Source: CAZIOH01 sp964540815 (GTDB taxonomy: Bacteria > Myxococcota_A > Polyangia > Fen-1088). Taken from it: a DNA stretch of 64,000 nt. Made by a program: the position numbers and the translations under genes. This document shows positions 33,559 to 41,780 of the stretch, in pieces. The notes beneath the pieces are model-generated. The model did not search any database. It was not told the origin of the DNA and saw only the letters and a program-made list of their open reading frames with translations. The stretch spans positions 1 through 64,000 of the forward strand of contig CAZIOH010000022.1 of NCBI GenBank assembly GCA_964540815.1, read 5' to 3'. The first letter of the stretch is position 1; each line of letters starts with the position of its first letter.

Positions 33559-35094
33559 CTACGGATTCGATGCCGACTTGCCGCCGTGCTTTGCGCTGGC
33601 CTTCTTCTTGGCGCTGCGACCGGCCTTGCTCGATTCCCTGGACGGGTCCTTGCTTCCCGCACCGCTCCCCTGGGCGCCGCCGAGGCCGATGGCCACCTGC
33701 GGAGCGGTGCTCCCGTGCGCGTCCCCGAAGACGAGCTCACCGAACCGGTCGAGCGCGTGAAAGTCCCCGACGAGGGGCGGCGACCACCCGGAGGCCTGCT
33801 GCGGCTTGCCGGCCGGCTGATCCATCCGAAACATGTTGATCCTCCAGCTGTCGCCGACCTGCGGCGGAAGGCGCGGCAGCTCGGCCTTCGTGTCCAGCCC
33901 CTTCACGTCCTCGAGCGGCAGGGCCAGCTCCACCACCCAGCCGTGGTCCTGGTCGTCCCGCTTGTTCAGGGTCCCGTTCACCACCACCGCCGCCTTGACG
34001 TTCGAGTTCCACGAGAAAGGCTTCCGCTTCGGATCGATGGAATCCTCGTACTTGCGGTACTCGGGCAGGTAGGTGTCGAAGATCGCGCCGTTCGGAGCCA
34101 CCTGCAGCTCGACGTACCCCTTCCCGTTCTTGTCGGCGTCGATCATCAGCTCGACGGCCTCCTCGGTCCACAGCTTGTCGTCGCGCTTGTCGAGCTTGGA
34201 CCACACGTCGGTGTCCGCCACGTCGAAGGCGGCATAGAGGAACTTGTCGTCCCAGAGCAGCTTGGCCTCGACGGCCTGCTCGGCAGGCCCACCGTTCATG
34301 GTGTTGACGAAGGGTCCCGTCGACGGAGCGTCCTTCCAGGCCTGCTCCTCCAGCTTGCCGTCGATCACGAGGGCCTTGTCGATGCGCCGGGCCACGTACC
34401 GCTTTGGGACGGCGGCGGCCTTCGGCGCGAGCTTGACCGGCACGTTGGCGGCGATCACCCGCCCGGCGGCGTCGCTCGGGCCGCTCTTGACCGCCAACCG
34501 CGTGGGGCCGCGCCAGAGGCCCGTGTACACGACCAGCGTGTCGAAGGCCCAGCTCGCGGGAAGGGTGACCGTGTGCTCGTCCTTGATGATCTCGCCGGGC
34601 TTCCACTGGCTGACCGGGTACTTCCCGCCGACCGGGCCGTGGTCGGCGTTGATGAAGCCCTGGTTCTTCGGGCCCTCGAGGTGCGTGAAGGTCTTCCAGC
34701 CATCCCCGGGCGAGGCGACCGCCTTCCAGTAGTGCGTGAGCTTTGCCGGCTTGCCCGGCTCGATGGTGGGCGGCTCGACGTCGAGCCCAAGGTAGACGAC
34801 CTTGCCTTCCAGATCGGCATTGACCGGGTACCTGGGGCTCGGCGCGACGGTCAGGATGCTGGCCTTGACCGACTGCAAGTCCTCGGCGCTGGGCTTCTCG
34901 CTGTCCTGCTCGACGCAGGCGGGCTGGCCCATGAGGTCGACGGCCAGAAGGGCGAGACCGAGGGCCGGGCCCACCCGCCACCAGCCAGTGGCACGGCGCG
35001 GCTGCTCGCCGCCGAGGCGTCCTCGGTCCGTTCGCTGCCGCCGCCCGAGTCTCCGTTCCCAGAAGACTACAATTCGTCGCATCACAGAACGCAT
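33559..35094 (-). CDS. Exported protein with CBM9-like sugar-binding domain
   Basis: 511 residues from ATG 35094, preceded by GGGGGAG with a 6-base spacer. An Arg-rich N-terminus and hydrophobic helix (VGPALGLALLAVDLMGQPAC) suggest export. The middle has an uncharacterised beta region (KVVYLGLDVEPPTIEPGKPA, LTHYWKAVASPGDGWKTFTH). From about residue 240, VARRIDKALVIDGKLEEQAW, EAKLLWDDKFLYAAFDVADT, EEAVELMIDADKNGKGYVEL and the closing SWRINMFRMDQPAG form a carbohydrate-binding module family 9-like domain. The C-terminus is Lys/Ser-rich and disordered. CBM9-like domains often occur in cell-surface or lyase-associated proteins; the ligand is not evident. Confidence 0.78.
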   Translation of the reverse strand: MRSVMRRIVVFWERRLGRRQRTDRGRLGGEQPRRATGWWRVGPALGLALLAVDLMGQPACVEQDSEKPSAEDLQSVKASILTVAPSPRYPVNADLEGKVVYLGLDVEPPTIEPGKPAKLTHYWKAVASPGDGWKTFTHLEGPKNQGFINADHGPVGGKYPVSQWKPGEIIKDEHTVTLPASWAFDTLVVYTGLWRGPTRLAVKSGPSDAAGRVIAANVPVKLAPKAAAVPKRYVARRIDKALVIDGKLEEQAWKDAPSTGPFVNTMNGGPAEQAVEAKLLWDDKFLYAAFDVADTDVWSKLDKRDDKLWTEEAVELMIDADKNGKGYVELQVAPNGAIFDTYLPEYRKYEDSIDPKRKPFSWNSNVKAAVVVNGTLNKRDDQDHGWVVELALPLEDVKGLDTKAELPRLPPQVGDSWRINMFRMDQPAGKPQQASGWSPPLVGDFHALDRFGELVFGDAHGSTAPQVAIGLGGAQGSGAGSKDPSRESSKAGRSAKKKASAKHGGKSASNP

Positions 35095-35278
35095 GCAAGC
35101 TCCCCCGCGAATGATGGCCGCAAAGATTGGGACGAGATCGATCCCCGAAAGCAAGTGCCCACTCGGGCGCGTCGTTCTATCGGAGCGGGGATCGATCCGC
35201 AAGAGAGGGCAAGCCCGCCGCAAGAGAGGCACGCCCGCCGCCGTCTCCGCGGGGCTGGGGGGGGAAAGTGCAGCGGCG

Positions 35279-35545
35279 TCAGGCGGGCGTGGACAGGGAG
35301 GCGGCCGTCCGCGGATAGGCGTGGGCGGTCACCCGGACGGTGACGGGCTCGGCAAGCTCGCTGATGAGCACCGGCGCGGCATCGGGCAGGACGTGGTCGT
35401 CGAAGGCGCGCGACACGGCCAGGACCGCGTCATCGACCGTGCGGTAGACCCCCACCAGTCGGTCGCGACAGAGCACCGCGAACTGGCCCGGATGGCTCCG
35501 GAGCAACTCCCCTTTCAACCGTTCGAAGGTCTCGTGTACGTCCAA
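35279..35545 (-). CDS. Small conserved-looking protein (88 residues)
   Basis: Starts with TTG at 35545, preceded by AGGAGG and a 5-base spacer; a second GGAGG lies 11 bases further up. It begins MDVHETFERLKGELL and has the segment SHPGQFAVLCRDRLVGVYRT followed by VDDAVLAVSRAFDD. This resembles the short beta-alpha DUF5678 type ('GkyVaihdgevIg...'), a comparison by eye only. No signal peptide or catalytic motif. It lies 66 bases after the phosphoesterase gene and could be the last gene of the queD-side transcript. Confidence 0.6.
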   Translation of the reverse strand: MDVHETFERLKGELLRSHPGQFAVLCRDRLVGVYRTVDDAVLAVSRAFDDHVLPDAAPVLISELAEPVTVRVTAHAYPRTAASLSTPA

Positions 35546-35611
35546 GATATCCTCCTGCTGCCTCCTGCCTGTTCCACGCTCCCCTCCAGGCTAGCGGAGT
35601 TGGCCGCGGCG

Positions 35612-36565
35612 TCAAAAATTCGACTCGCTCGCCCTCGCCGTCTCACCGAGGCGCTCCGAGCGCACCTCACGGAAGGCGTTGGTGGGCTCGTCGTGGGCCC
35701 TGGTGGTCACGGCCACGGGCTCGCCCTGTGCACCGAACGCGTAGATGTTGTATCGGGCCCGCCGATCGGCGGCCCCCGCATACGAGGCCGACCCGGCGCC
35801 GACCACCGGAATCGGACGGTCGGCGGGCCCGGGGAGCCTCGCGAGCTCGTCCCGGTGATCGTGCCCATGGATGACCAGGTCCGCGCCCACTTCCCTCAGC
35901 ACCTCGGCCAGCACGTGCCGGTCCCGCAGGTTGCGCTCCTCGCCGCCCTTCAGCTGGACGGGAGGATGGTGCAGCACCACCACACGGCGCCGCGCCCGAG
36001 CCTCCGGGAGATCCAGCATCGCGCGCAGAGCCGCCAGCTGCTCCGCCCCGATGTCCCCCCAGGCGCCGAGGTCGCCGGTCGCCACGCAGCTGTTGACGGC
36101 CACGATGGCCACCGGTCCCCGGAGGCGCAAGAATGGATATCCGTTCCGCGTGCGCCCCGCGCGCTCGCCCCGCTCGGGGCGCACGCTCTGGTACGCCCCG
36201 AACAGGCGCTCGAACACCCCGGACTTCACCACGTCCGGCACGTAGGCATCGTGGTTCCCGGGGATCACGGTCACGTCCTCGGCCGAGCGCCCGAGCCGTT
36301 CCAGCCAGCGCAGTCCCTCCCGCCACTCCGCCTCGAGCGACACGTTGGACAGGTCGCCGCTCACCACCACGTGGTCCGGCCGCTGGAGCACGAGATCGTC
36401 CGCCATCGCCTCGAGCAGCTCCATCTTGTGGACGCGCCGGCGGTTGACGGCGACATTCAGGATTCCGACCGCCCGCTTTCCCGTGAAATCCACCAGGCGC
36501 ACTCCGGCAAGCGAGCGAAAGTGCGGGTCGGTCAGGTGGGCCAGTCGATAGGGCGCACCAGTCAC
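35612..36565 (-). CDS. Calcineurin-like metallophosphoesterase
   Basis: 317 residues from GTG 36565, overlapping the upstream stop as GTGA. The five metal motifs are present: HLTDPHF (D-x-H), VVSGDLSN, VIPGNHDAY, VVLHHPPV and IHGHDHRDE. This is the class III nucleotide-cyclase-phosphodiesterase-like or Icc-like metallophosphoesterase layout with two metal ions. No signal peptide, so it is cytoplasmic. Co-translation with the endonuclease/exonuclease/phosphatase-family gene suggests a two-step phosphodiester or phospholipid process, but the substrate is unknown. Confidence 0.9.
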   Translation of the reverse strand: MTGAPYRLAHLTDPHFRSLAGVRLVDFTGKRAVGILNVAVNRRRVHKMELLEAMADDLVLQRPDHVVVSGDLSNVSLEAEWREGLRWLERLGRSAEDVTVIPGNHDAYVPDVVKSGVFERLFGAYQSVRPERGERAGRTRNGYPFLRLRGPVAIVAVNSCVATGDLGAWGDIGAEQLAALRAMLDLPEARARRRVVVLHHPPVQLKGGEERNLRDRHVLAEVLREVGADLVIHGHDHRDELARLPGPADRPIPVVGAGSASYAGAADRRARYNIYAFGAQGEPVAVTTRAHDEPTNAFREVRSERLGETARASESNF

Positions 36566-37500
36566 GGCGCCCCCTCCCCTCCGACCGGCGCCGGGACGAC
36601 CGCCGGGGTCGGCTCGGCGCCCACGATCTGGACATCCGCCACCACCCCGGCGTGGTCCGATGGATGGATGCCGCGGGCCCCGGGCTCGGTGAATGCCAGC
36701 TCCGCGCCCCGGATGGTTCCGCGCCCGTCCCGCCGCGCCGGCGTGACGAAGATGTAGTCGATGCGGCGGTTGGCCGAGAGCCAGCTCATCCGGGCGCGAA
36801 ACGGATTCTCGATCCTCCAGGTGTACCCTGGCTCGCCAGGGCGAGCGGTCGCCCAGGCATCCTGGTAAAAAACCCGTCTGCCCCCGAGCGTCGTCAACCC
36901 GGAGAGCCAGCGGATCTCGTCCGACTCCGGGGTGGCGTTGAAGTCCCCGAGCAGGATCTGGGGCGATTCCTTGACGGCCGGCGGCTGCCGCCGGGTCGAC
37001 ACCTCGCCGTCGATGAAGAGGATCTGGTCCTCGCGCTCCTTGCCCTCCTCCTGTCGGTAGCTGAGGTGGGTGGTGTGGACCCAGAGCGCCCCGGCCGGCC
37101 CGGCCAGCTCCGCCGAGAACAGCACCCGCCCCTCGGTCTTCGCCGAGTGAGGCAGCGCCCGGATCACCGACTGCCTGAACCCGAAGCGACTGAGGATGGC
37201 CACCCCTTCCCAGCCACCTCCCCACTCGGTCGCCGGACCGAACCCGTAATCGAAGGACAGCGCGCGCGCCACCGTCTCGGCCTGGTTCCGCAGACGGCCG
37301 GGCGCCTCGCGCACCTCCTGGAAGGCCACCACGTCGGGGCCGAGGCGGCGCAGCTCGGCGATGACCAGGTCCAGCCGCTCGACGTGCGGACCCTGTTCAC
37401 CCCACAGGTTGAGCGTCACGCAACGGAGCCGGGTTCCGCGCCCCGCGCCGTCCTCCCGTTCACCGGACCTTTCATCGGACTCTTCAGCCGCCTTGCCCAT
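36562..37500 (-). CDS. Endonuclease/exonuclease/phosphatase-family protein
   Basis: 312 residues from ATG 37500, which has AGAAGG upstream. The EEP fold is recognisable: RCVTLNLWGEQG, VVAFQEVREAPG (metal Glu), HTTHLSYR, ILLGDFNATPESDE, RRIDYIFVTP and HPSDHAGVVADV (catalytic Asp-His). Family members cleave phosphodiester or phosphomonoester bonds in DNA, inositol phosphates or sphingomyelin. No signal peptide is seen. The start region contains repeated GCCAATGGG units giving several alternative ATGs. Substrate unknown. Confidence 0.9.
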   Translation of the reverse strand: MGKAAEESDERSGEREDGAGRGTRLRCVTLNLWGEQGPHVERLDLVIAELRRLGPDVVAFQEVREAPGRLRNQAETVARALSFDYGFGPATEWGGGWEGVAILSRFGFRQSVIRALPHSAKTEGRVLFSAELAGPAGALWVHTTHLSYRQEEGKEREDQILFIDGEVSTRRQPPAVKESPQILLGDFNATPESDEIRWLSGLTTLGGRRVFYQDAWATARPGEPGYTWRIENPFRARMSWLSANRRIDYIFVTPARRDGRGTIRGAELAFTEPGARGIHPSDHAGVVADVQIVGAEPTPAVVPAPVGGEGAP

Positions 37501-37546
37501 TGGCCTTCTTTCCCATTGGCCCATTGGCGTTCGCTCCCATTGGCGT
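37497..37546 (-). repeat. Four CCATTGGC-type units at the start of the EEP gene
   Basis: CCCATTGG-type units occur near 37497, 37512, 37519 and 37537 on the plus strand (GCCAATGGG on the minus strand). Each carries an ATG on the coding strand, in two phases, so initiation position and efficiency could change with unit number. The block separates queD from the EEP gene by only 50 bases. Confidence 0.7.
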
Positions 37547-37550
37547 TCGC

Positions 37551-37913
37551 TCAGGCCCCCCGGTAGGTGCACTTGCTGTCGTGCGTCTCCCACACCGTGA
37601 TGGCGGAGACCTGCGAGATCCGCGCCTTCATCGCGCCCCACAGGTACGCCGCCAGGTTCTCGCAGGTGGAGTTGTCCAGGCCGGGCACGTCGTTCAGGTA
37701 CTGATGATCGAGGCGCCCATGCAGGTCCGCCCAGACGTCGTCGATCGCGCCGAAGTCGATGAGCCACCCGGACTGCGGATCCACCGGCCCGACGATGAAC
37801 ACCTCGACCCGGTAGCTGTGCCCGTGCACCCGCGCGCACTTGTGGCCCTCGGGCACCCGCGGCAACCGATGCGCGGCCTCGAAGCGGTACTCTTTCATCA
37901 GCTCGACGATCAT
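37551..37913 (-). CDS. queD: 6-carboxy-tetrahydropterin synthase (QueD/PTPS family)
   Basis: The 120-residue length is right for QueD. Zinc ligands H15 (FEAAHRLP), H30 and H32 (HGHSYRV), the catalytic Cys C26 (HKCARVHGHS) and the downstream LDHQYLN and TCENLAAYLW segments are in place. QueD makes 6-carboxy-tetrahydropterin from dihydroneopterin triphosphate for queuosine/7-deazaguanine synthesis. No other queuosine genes are in the window, and no preQ1 riboswitch is evident in the short upstream region. Starts 37913 (ATG, MIVELMKEYRF) or 37898 are possible. Confidence 0.93.
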   Translation of the reverse strand: MIVELMKEYRFEAAHRLPRVPEGHKCARVHGHSYRVEVFIVGPVDPQSGWLIDFGAIDDVWADLHGRLDHQYLNDVPGLDNSTCENLAAYLWGAMKARISQVSAITVWETHDSKCTYRGA

Positions 37914-38011
37914 GGTCTCGCAGCGTACCAGGCGCGTCGCGATGGGGCGAGGTTCCCCTGCGCCCTCGGCGAGTTCGGCTACTATTCAGCGCTCCCCTTG
38001 AGTCAGCCCCC

Positions 38012-39316
38012 TTGAGCCTGCTCGGCGATTTTCGGTCCCTCGACCGCCGTGTGTTCATCCTCGGCGCCGCCCGCATGGTGGTGACGCTGGGGTTCGCGGC
38101 CGTGCTGCCTTACCTCGGCGTGGTGCTGCACCAGGAACGCCAGGTCCCCGCGACCGTCATCGGCGTCATCTGGACCGTGGCCGGGTTGTCGGGGGCCGTC
38201 ATGCAGTGGGTGGCCGGGGAGGTGGCCGACCGCCTGGGACGCCGCCCGGTCTTGCTGTCGGCGATGGCGCTGCGAACCGTCAACCTGGTGGCGCTCGGCT
38301 ACGCGATTGGACATCGGGGGCCCATCCTCTCGATCGCGGCGCTGGTGGTCCTGAACTCGGTGCTGCGCGGCTTCTTCGATCCGGTGGCCTCCGCCATGGT
38401 CGCCGATCTCTCCGCCGGGCCCCATCGCATCGCGGCCTTCTCCCTGCAGCGCATCGGGGTCAACATCGGCTGGGCCCTCGGCAGCCTCGCCCCCGGGATC
38501 TCGCGCGCGCTCGATCTTCCGTTCGGGCAGCTGTTCTACGTCAGCGCCGCGATCACGCTGGTCGCCACCTGGGCGGCGTCGACCATCGTCGAGACCCACG
38601 CCACGGGGCGGACATCGACATCGACACCGACCTCGAGCTCGACCTCGGGGCAGCCGCCCGCGGCGGGGTTGCCGGCGTTCTGGCGTTTCGGGATCTTCCG
38701 CTCGGTCAACCTGCACAGCTACTGGCGCGACCGGCGCTACATGGGCTTCCTGCTCGCGTCGCTCTGCTACTTCCTGCTGCAAGCCCAGCTCTACGCGCCG
38801 CTCTCGCTCTACGCCGCCGATCACCTTCGCCTCGACCTCGGCGCGGTCTCACACCTGTACCTGACCAACGGCCTCATGGTGGTGGCCCTGCAGCTCCCGG
38901 CCTTCTTCTACATCCGCCGCGTGGGTCCCGAGCGCGTGCTGATCGCCGGCGGCCTGGCGTACGCGGTCAGCTACGCACTCTGCGGCCTCGCCACCGACCA
39001 GGCCTCGCTCCTGGCGTGCGTGGGCCTCGTGACCCTCTCGGAGATCATGAGCGCGCCCGCTCAGCAGACCGCCATGACCATGATGGCCCCGCTCGGTCGG
39101 GTCGGCGCCTATGCCGGTCTCTTCGGCCTCACCCAGTCGGTGGGACAATCGCTCGGCCCCCTGCTCGGCACCGCCCTGCTCGACGCCCTGCCCGATCGCC
39201 TGACCTGGCCCCTGCTCGCGCTCTTCGGCGTGGCGGCGGCGCTCATCTTCCGACGCGTCCTCGCGCAAGATCCGACGCACCCACCCACCTGCGCCCCGGT
39301 GGCGGGAGTCGGCTGA
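38012..39316 (+). CDS. Major facilitator superfamily transporter
   Basis: 434 residues, start assigned to TTG 38012 (MSLLGDFRSLDRRVF). About 12 helices, with the MFS motif A-like loop GEVADRLGRRPVLL between helices 2 and 3. A Ser/Thr-rich central cytoplasmic loop (TSTSTPTSSSTS) comes from a GACATC/GACCTC repeat in the DNA. The second half has SEIMSAPAQQTAMTMMAP and SVGQSLGPLLGTAL. The layout resembles drug-efflux (DHA1-type) MFS proteins, but the substrate is not predictable. It is convergent with the receiver-EAL gene with a 13-base gap. Confidence 0.9.
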   Translation: MSLLGDFRSLDRRVFILGAARMVVTLGFAAVLPYLGVVLHQERQVPATVIGVIWTVAGLSGAVMQWVAGEVADRLGRRPVLLSAMALRTVNLVALGYAIGHRGPILSIAALVVLNSVLRGFFDPVASAMVADLSAGPHRIAAFSLQRIGVNIGWALGSLAPGISRALDLPFGQLFYVSAAITLVATWAASTIVETHATGRTSTSTPTSSSTSGQPPAAGLPAFWRFGIFRSVNLHSYWRDRRYMGFLLASLCYFLLQAQLYAPLSLYAADHLRLDLGAVSHLYLTNGLMVVALQLPAFFYIRRVGPERVLIAGGLAYAVSYALCGLATDQASLLACVGLVTLSEIMSAPAQQTAMTMMAPLGRVGAYAGLFGLTQSVGQSLGPLLGTALLDALPDRLTWPLLALFGVAAALIFRRVLAQDPTHPPTCAPVAGVG

Positions 39317-39329
39317 GGGGGTGTGGGGT

Positions 39330-40577
39330 TCAGTCCAGGTTGGGCAGCGGGAAGGGCTTGCCGGGCTTGGCGAACAGGTAGCCCTGGCACAGGTTGCCGC
39401 CGAGTCGAATCAAGGTGTCGCGCTCGAGCTCGGTCTCGATGCCCTCGGCGATGATCTGGATCTGCAGGTCCCGGCACAGCTCGATGATCGACCGCAGCAG
39501 CTTCTGCTTGGTGGGCGAGCGATCCACCCCGCGCACCAGCGACATGTCCACCTTGACCACGTCCGGCTCGAGCTGCGCAAAGCTGGTGAGCCCGGCGTAG
39601 CCGGCGCCGAGATCGTCGATCGCGATGCGATAGCCCATGGCGCGCAGGCGCGACACCCGGGCCATGAGATCGGGGATCTGATCCAGCGCCGCGCGCTCGG
39701 TGATCTCGAGGACCACCCGATCGGCGAACGCCGAGAGCGGCGAGTCCGGGGTGAAGAGGCTCAGATCGCCGAGATCCGCGGGGTGAACGTTGACGAAGAC
39801 GTGCCCGGCCTCGAGCGACGGGATCGAGGCGGCCACCCGCGCGCGGATGACGCGGCCGAGATCGTGGACCCGATCGAGGCGCTCGGCCGCGTCGAACAGC
39901 TCGCCCGGGCTCCGCAAGGTCGGCTCGTCGCTGCGCACCAGCGCCTCGTACGCGAACAGCGATCGCTCGGCCCACGACACGATGGGCTGATAAGCGATCC
40001 ACACCCGCTCGAGCGCGTTCGCGAAGCGCGCCTCGAGCCCGGCGCGGTCGCCGAGCTGGAGCGCATCCTCCCGGTGGCGCTGCTCCAGGACCTCGCGCCG
40101 GACCCGGGCCATCTGCCCGAGCCGCACGGCCCGCGTCACGACCTCCTCCAGGTCGCAGGCCTCGACCGGCTTGACCAGATAGCGAAGCGCCCCGTACTCC
40201 ATGGCCTTCATGGCGCTCTCGAGCGCCGGTCCACCGGTCATCATGATCACCGGGACGTCGAGGTCGCGCTGACGGATGGCCCGCAGGAGCTCGATGCCGT
40301 TCATGCCGGGCATGGCGATGTCGCTCACGATGGCGTCGAACACGCACATCTCGAGGCGTTGTTCGGCCTCCAGGCCCGAGCCCGCGGTCTCGACCTTGAA
40401 GCCCACGTCGGCCAGGATGCGCGCGTACCCCCGCGTGATGGTGGGCTCGTCGTCCACGAGCAGGATTGTTCCGCGCTCCGTGTCGGCGAGCCCGGTGGGG
40501 GGCGCTTGGCCGGGTCCGGGGCCGGCTGGGCCCACGGTGGAACGGATGCTCAGAGATGTCGACATCACACCTGACAT
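39330..40577 (-). CDS. Response regulator with EAL c-di-GMP phosphodiesterase output
   Basis: 415 residues. The receiver domain (~37-155) has acidic pocket VDDEP, phospho-acceptor D86 in DAIVSDIAMPGMNG, and KPVEACDLEE with the conserved Lys. The EAL domain (~175-410) has the active-site set: E211 in AYEALVR, N in HVFVNVHPADL, E in VLEITERA, DD in IAIDDLGAGYAGL, K in DVVKVDMSL and E in AEGIETE, so it should hydrolyse c-di-GMP to pGpG. The cognate histidine kinase is not nearby. A PilZ protein at 58 kb in this window is a possible reader of the same messenger. Starts 40577 or 40565. Confidence 0.95.
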   Translation of the reverse strand: MSGVMSTSLSIRSTVGPAGPGPGQAPPTGLADTERGTILLVDDEPTITRGYARILADVGFKVETAGSGLEAEQRLEMCVFDAIVSDIAMPGMNGIELLRAIRQRDLDVPVIMMTGGPALESAMKAMEYGALRYLVKPVEACDLEEVVTRAVRLGQMARVRREVLEQRHREDALQLGDRAGLEARFANALERVWIAYQPIVSWAERSLFAYEALVRSDEPTLRSPGELFDAAERLDRVHDLGRVIRARVAASIPSLEAGHVFVNVHPADLGDLSLFTPDSPLSAFADRVVLEITERAALDQIPDLMARVSRLRAMGYRIAIDDLGAGYAGLTSFAQLEPDVVKVDMSLVRGVDRSPTKQKLLRSIIELCRDLQIQIIAEGIETELERDTLIRLGGNLCQGYLFAKPGKPFPLPNLD

Positions 40578-40664
40578 CGGCGGGTGCGATTGGCGGGTTG
40601 AGGTCGAAATCGCGACCTCGGGTCGGCCGGCCTCCCCCGCACGTGACGCCCATTTTTCGGGCCC

Positions 40665-40711
40665 ATTCCTTCGACCGAGCCTATTCCTTCGAGATCGATC
40701 TCTGATATATC
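40665..40711 (+). promoter_or_regulatory. Candidate promoter/operator of the pdh operon
   Basis: Two direct repeats ATTCCTTCGA (40665-40674 and 40683-40692) are followed by a perfect 12-bp palindrome GAGATCGATCTC (40691-40702) and an AT-rich GATATAT (40704-40710) that could be a -10 element. All lie 55-100 bases before the E1-alpha start. The arrangement suggests regulated expression, for example by a pyruvate- or redox-responsive repressor, but no matching regulator is in the window. Confidence 0.5.
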
Positions 40712-40765
40712 TTTCGCTCTTACACGAACCGTCACGGAACGGCGGAGCAGGAGATCAGGTCCAAG

Positions 40766-41770
40766 ATGAGCGCAATCGAACGGGAGGTCATGGAACCTCA
40801 CGAAAAGACACGAAGCGTCGAGAAGGCCCAGCTTCTGGAGTACTACCGCCAGATGCTCGCCATTCGTCGAATGGAGGAGGCGCTGGCCAAGGCCTATTCC
40901 CTCCGCAAATTCGGCGGTTTCCTTCACCTCGCCATCGGCCAGGAGGCCGTTGCCGTGGGGTCCATCGCCGCGCTCAAACCGGAAGACTACGCGTTCGCCA
41001 CCTACCGGGAGCACGCCCACGCCTACGCCAAGGGGATGAGCGCCCGCTCCATCATCGCCGAGCTGTTCGGCAAGCGGACGGGCTGTTCCATGGGGCTCGG
41101 CGGGTCGATGCACCTGTTCGATGCCCCGCGCAACTTCATGGGCGGCTACGGGATCGTCGGCGGGCACATTCCGCTCGCCGCCGGAACCGCCTTTGCCTCG
41201 AAATATCGCGGGGATGGACGGGTCACCCTGTGTTACTTCGGTGATGGCTCGGTCGCCCAGGGCGCCTTCCACGAGGCGCTGACCCTGGCGGCGCTCTGGA
41301 AGCTGCCGGTGGTCTTCATCTGCGAGAACAACCAGTACTCGATGGGGACCCCGCTGCACCGATCCATGTCCGTGCTCGACGTGTCGCAGAAGGCGCTCGG
41401 TTACGGGATGGCCCGCGATCGCTTCGACGGCGACGACGTGGTCAAGGTGCGGGACCGGATGGCGGAGGCGATTCGCCGCGCGCGCAGCGAGTCGCTGCCG
41501 ACCCTGGTCGAGGTGGTGACCTACCGATTTCGCGGGCACTCCATGTCCGACGCGGGGCTCTACCGCACCAAGGAAGAGGTGGACGAGTGGAAGAAGCGCG
41601 ACCCCATCACCGTGGGGCGTGGCTTGCTGGAGAAGGCCAGCGTCGCCGAGTCCGAGGTCCTCGCCATCGAGGAGGGCGTCAAGCGCGAGATCGAGGACGC
41701 CGTGAAGTTCGCCGACGAGAGCGGCGAGCTGACCTTCGAAGAGCTCGAGCAGTTCACCTACAAGGAGTGA
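40766..41770 (+). CDS. pdhA: Pyruvate dehydrogenase E1 component, alpha subunit
   Basis: 334 residues. The TPP-binding motif is GDGSVAQGAFHEALTLAALW ... ENNQYSMGTP. Other landmarks are GGFLHLAIGQEAVAVGSIAA, YREHAHAYAKG, GCSMGLGGSMHLFD and the phospho-loop-type YRFRGHSMSDAGLYRTKEEV. With E1 beta it decarboxylates pyruvate and passes the acetyl group to lipoyl-E2 in the cytoplasm. The first ~20 residues are variable, and ATG 40790 (MEPHEKTRSV) is an alternative start. It is followed by pdhB after 10 bases. It could act on branched-chain oxo-acids instead, but linkage with lipA and E3 favours pyruvate. Confidence 0.95.
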   Translation: MSAIEREVMEPHEKTRSVEKAQLLEYYRQMLAIRRMEEALAKAYSLRKFGGFLHLAIGQEAVAVGSIAALKPEDYAFATYREHAHAYAKGMSARSIIAELFGKRTGCSMGLGGSMHLFDAPRNFMGGYGIVGGHIPLAAGTAFASKYRGDGRVTLCYFGDGSVAQGAFHEALTLAALWKLPVVFICENNQYSMGTPLHRSMSVLDVSQKALGYGMARDRFDGDDVVKVRDRMAEAIRRARSESLPTLVEVVTYRFRGHSMSDAGLYRTKEEVDEWKKRDPITVGRGLLEKASVAESEVLAIEEGVKREIEDAVKFADESGELTFEELEQFTYKE

Positions 41771-41780
41771 GAGACCCGAT

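Noticed and set aside
37914..38011. preQ1 or other riboswitch upstream of queD
   Set aside because: The region is short, GC-rich and lacks the conserved aptamer features; no anti-terminator pair is visible.
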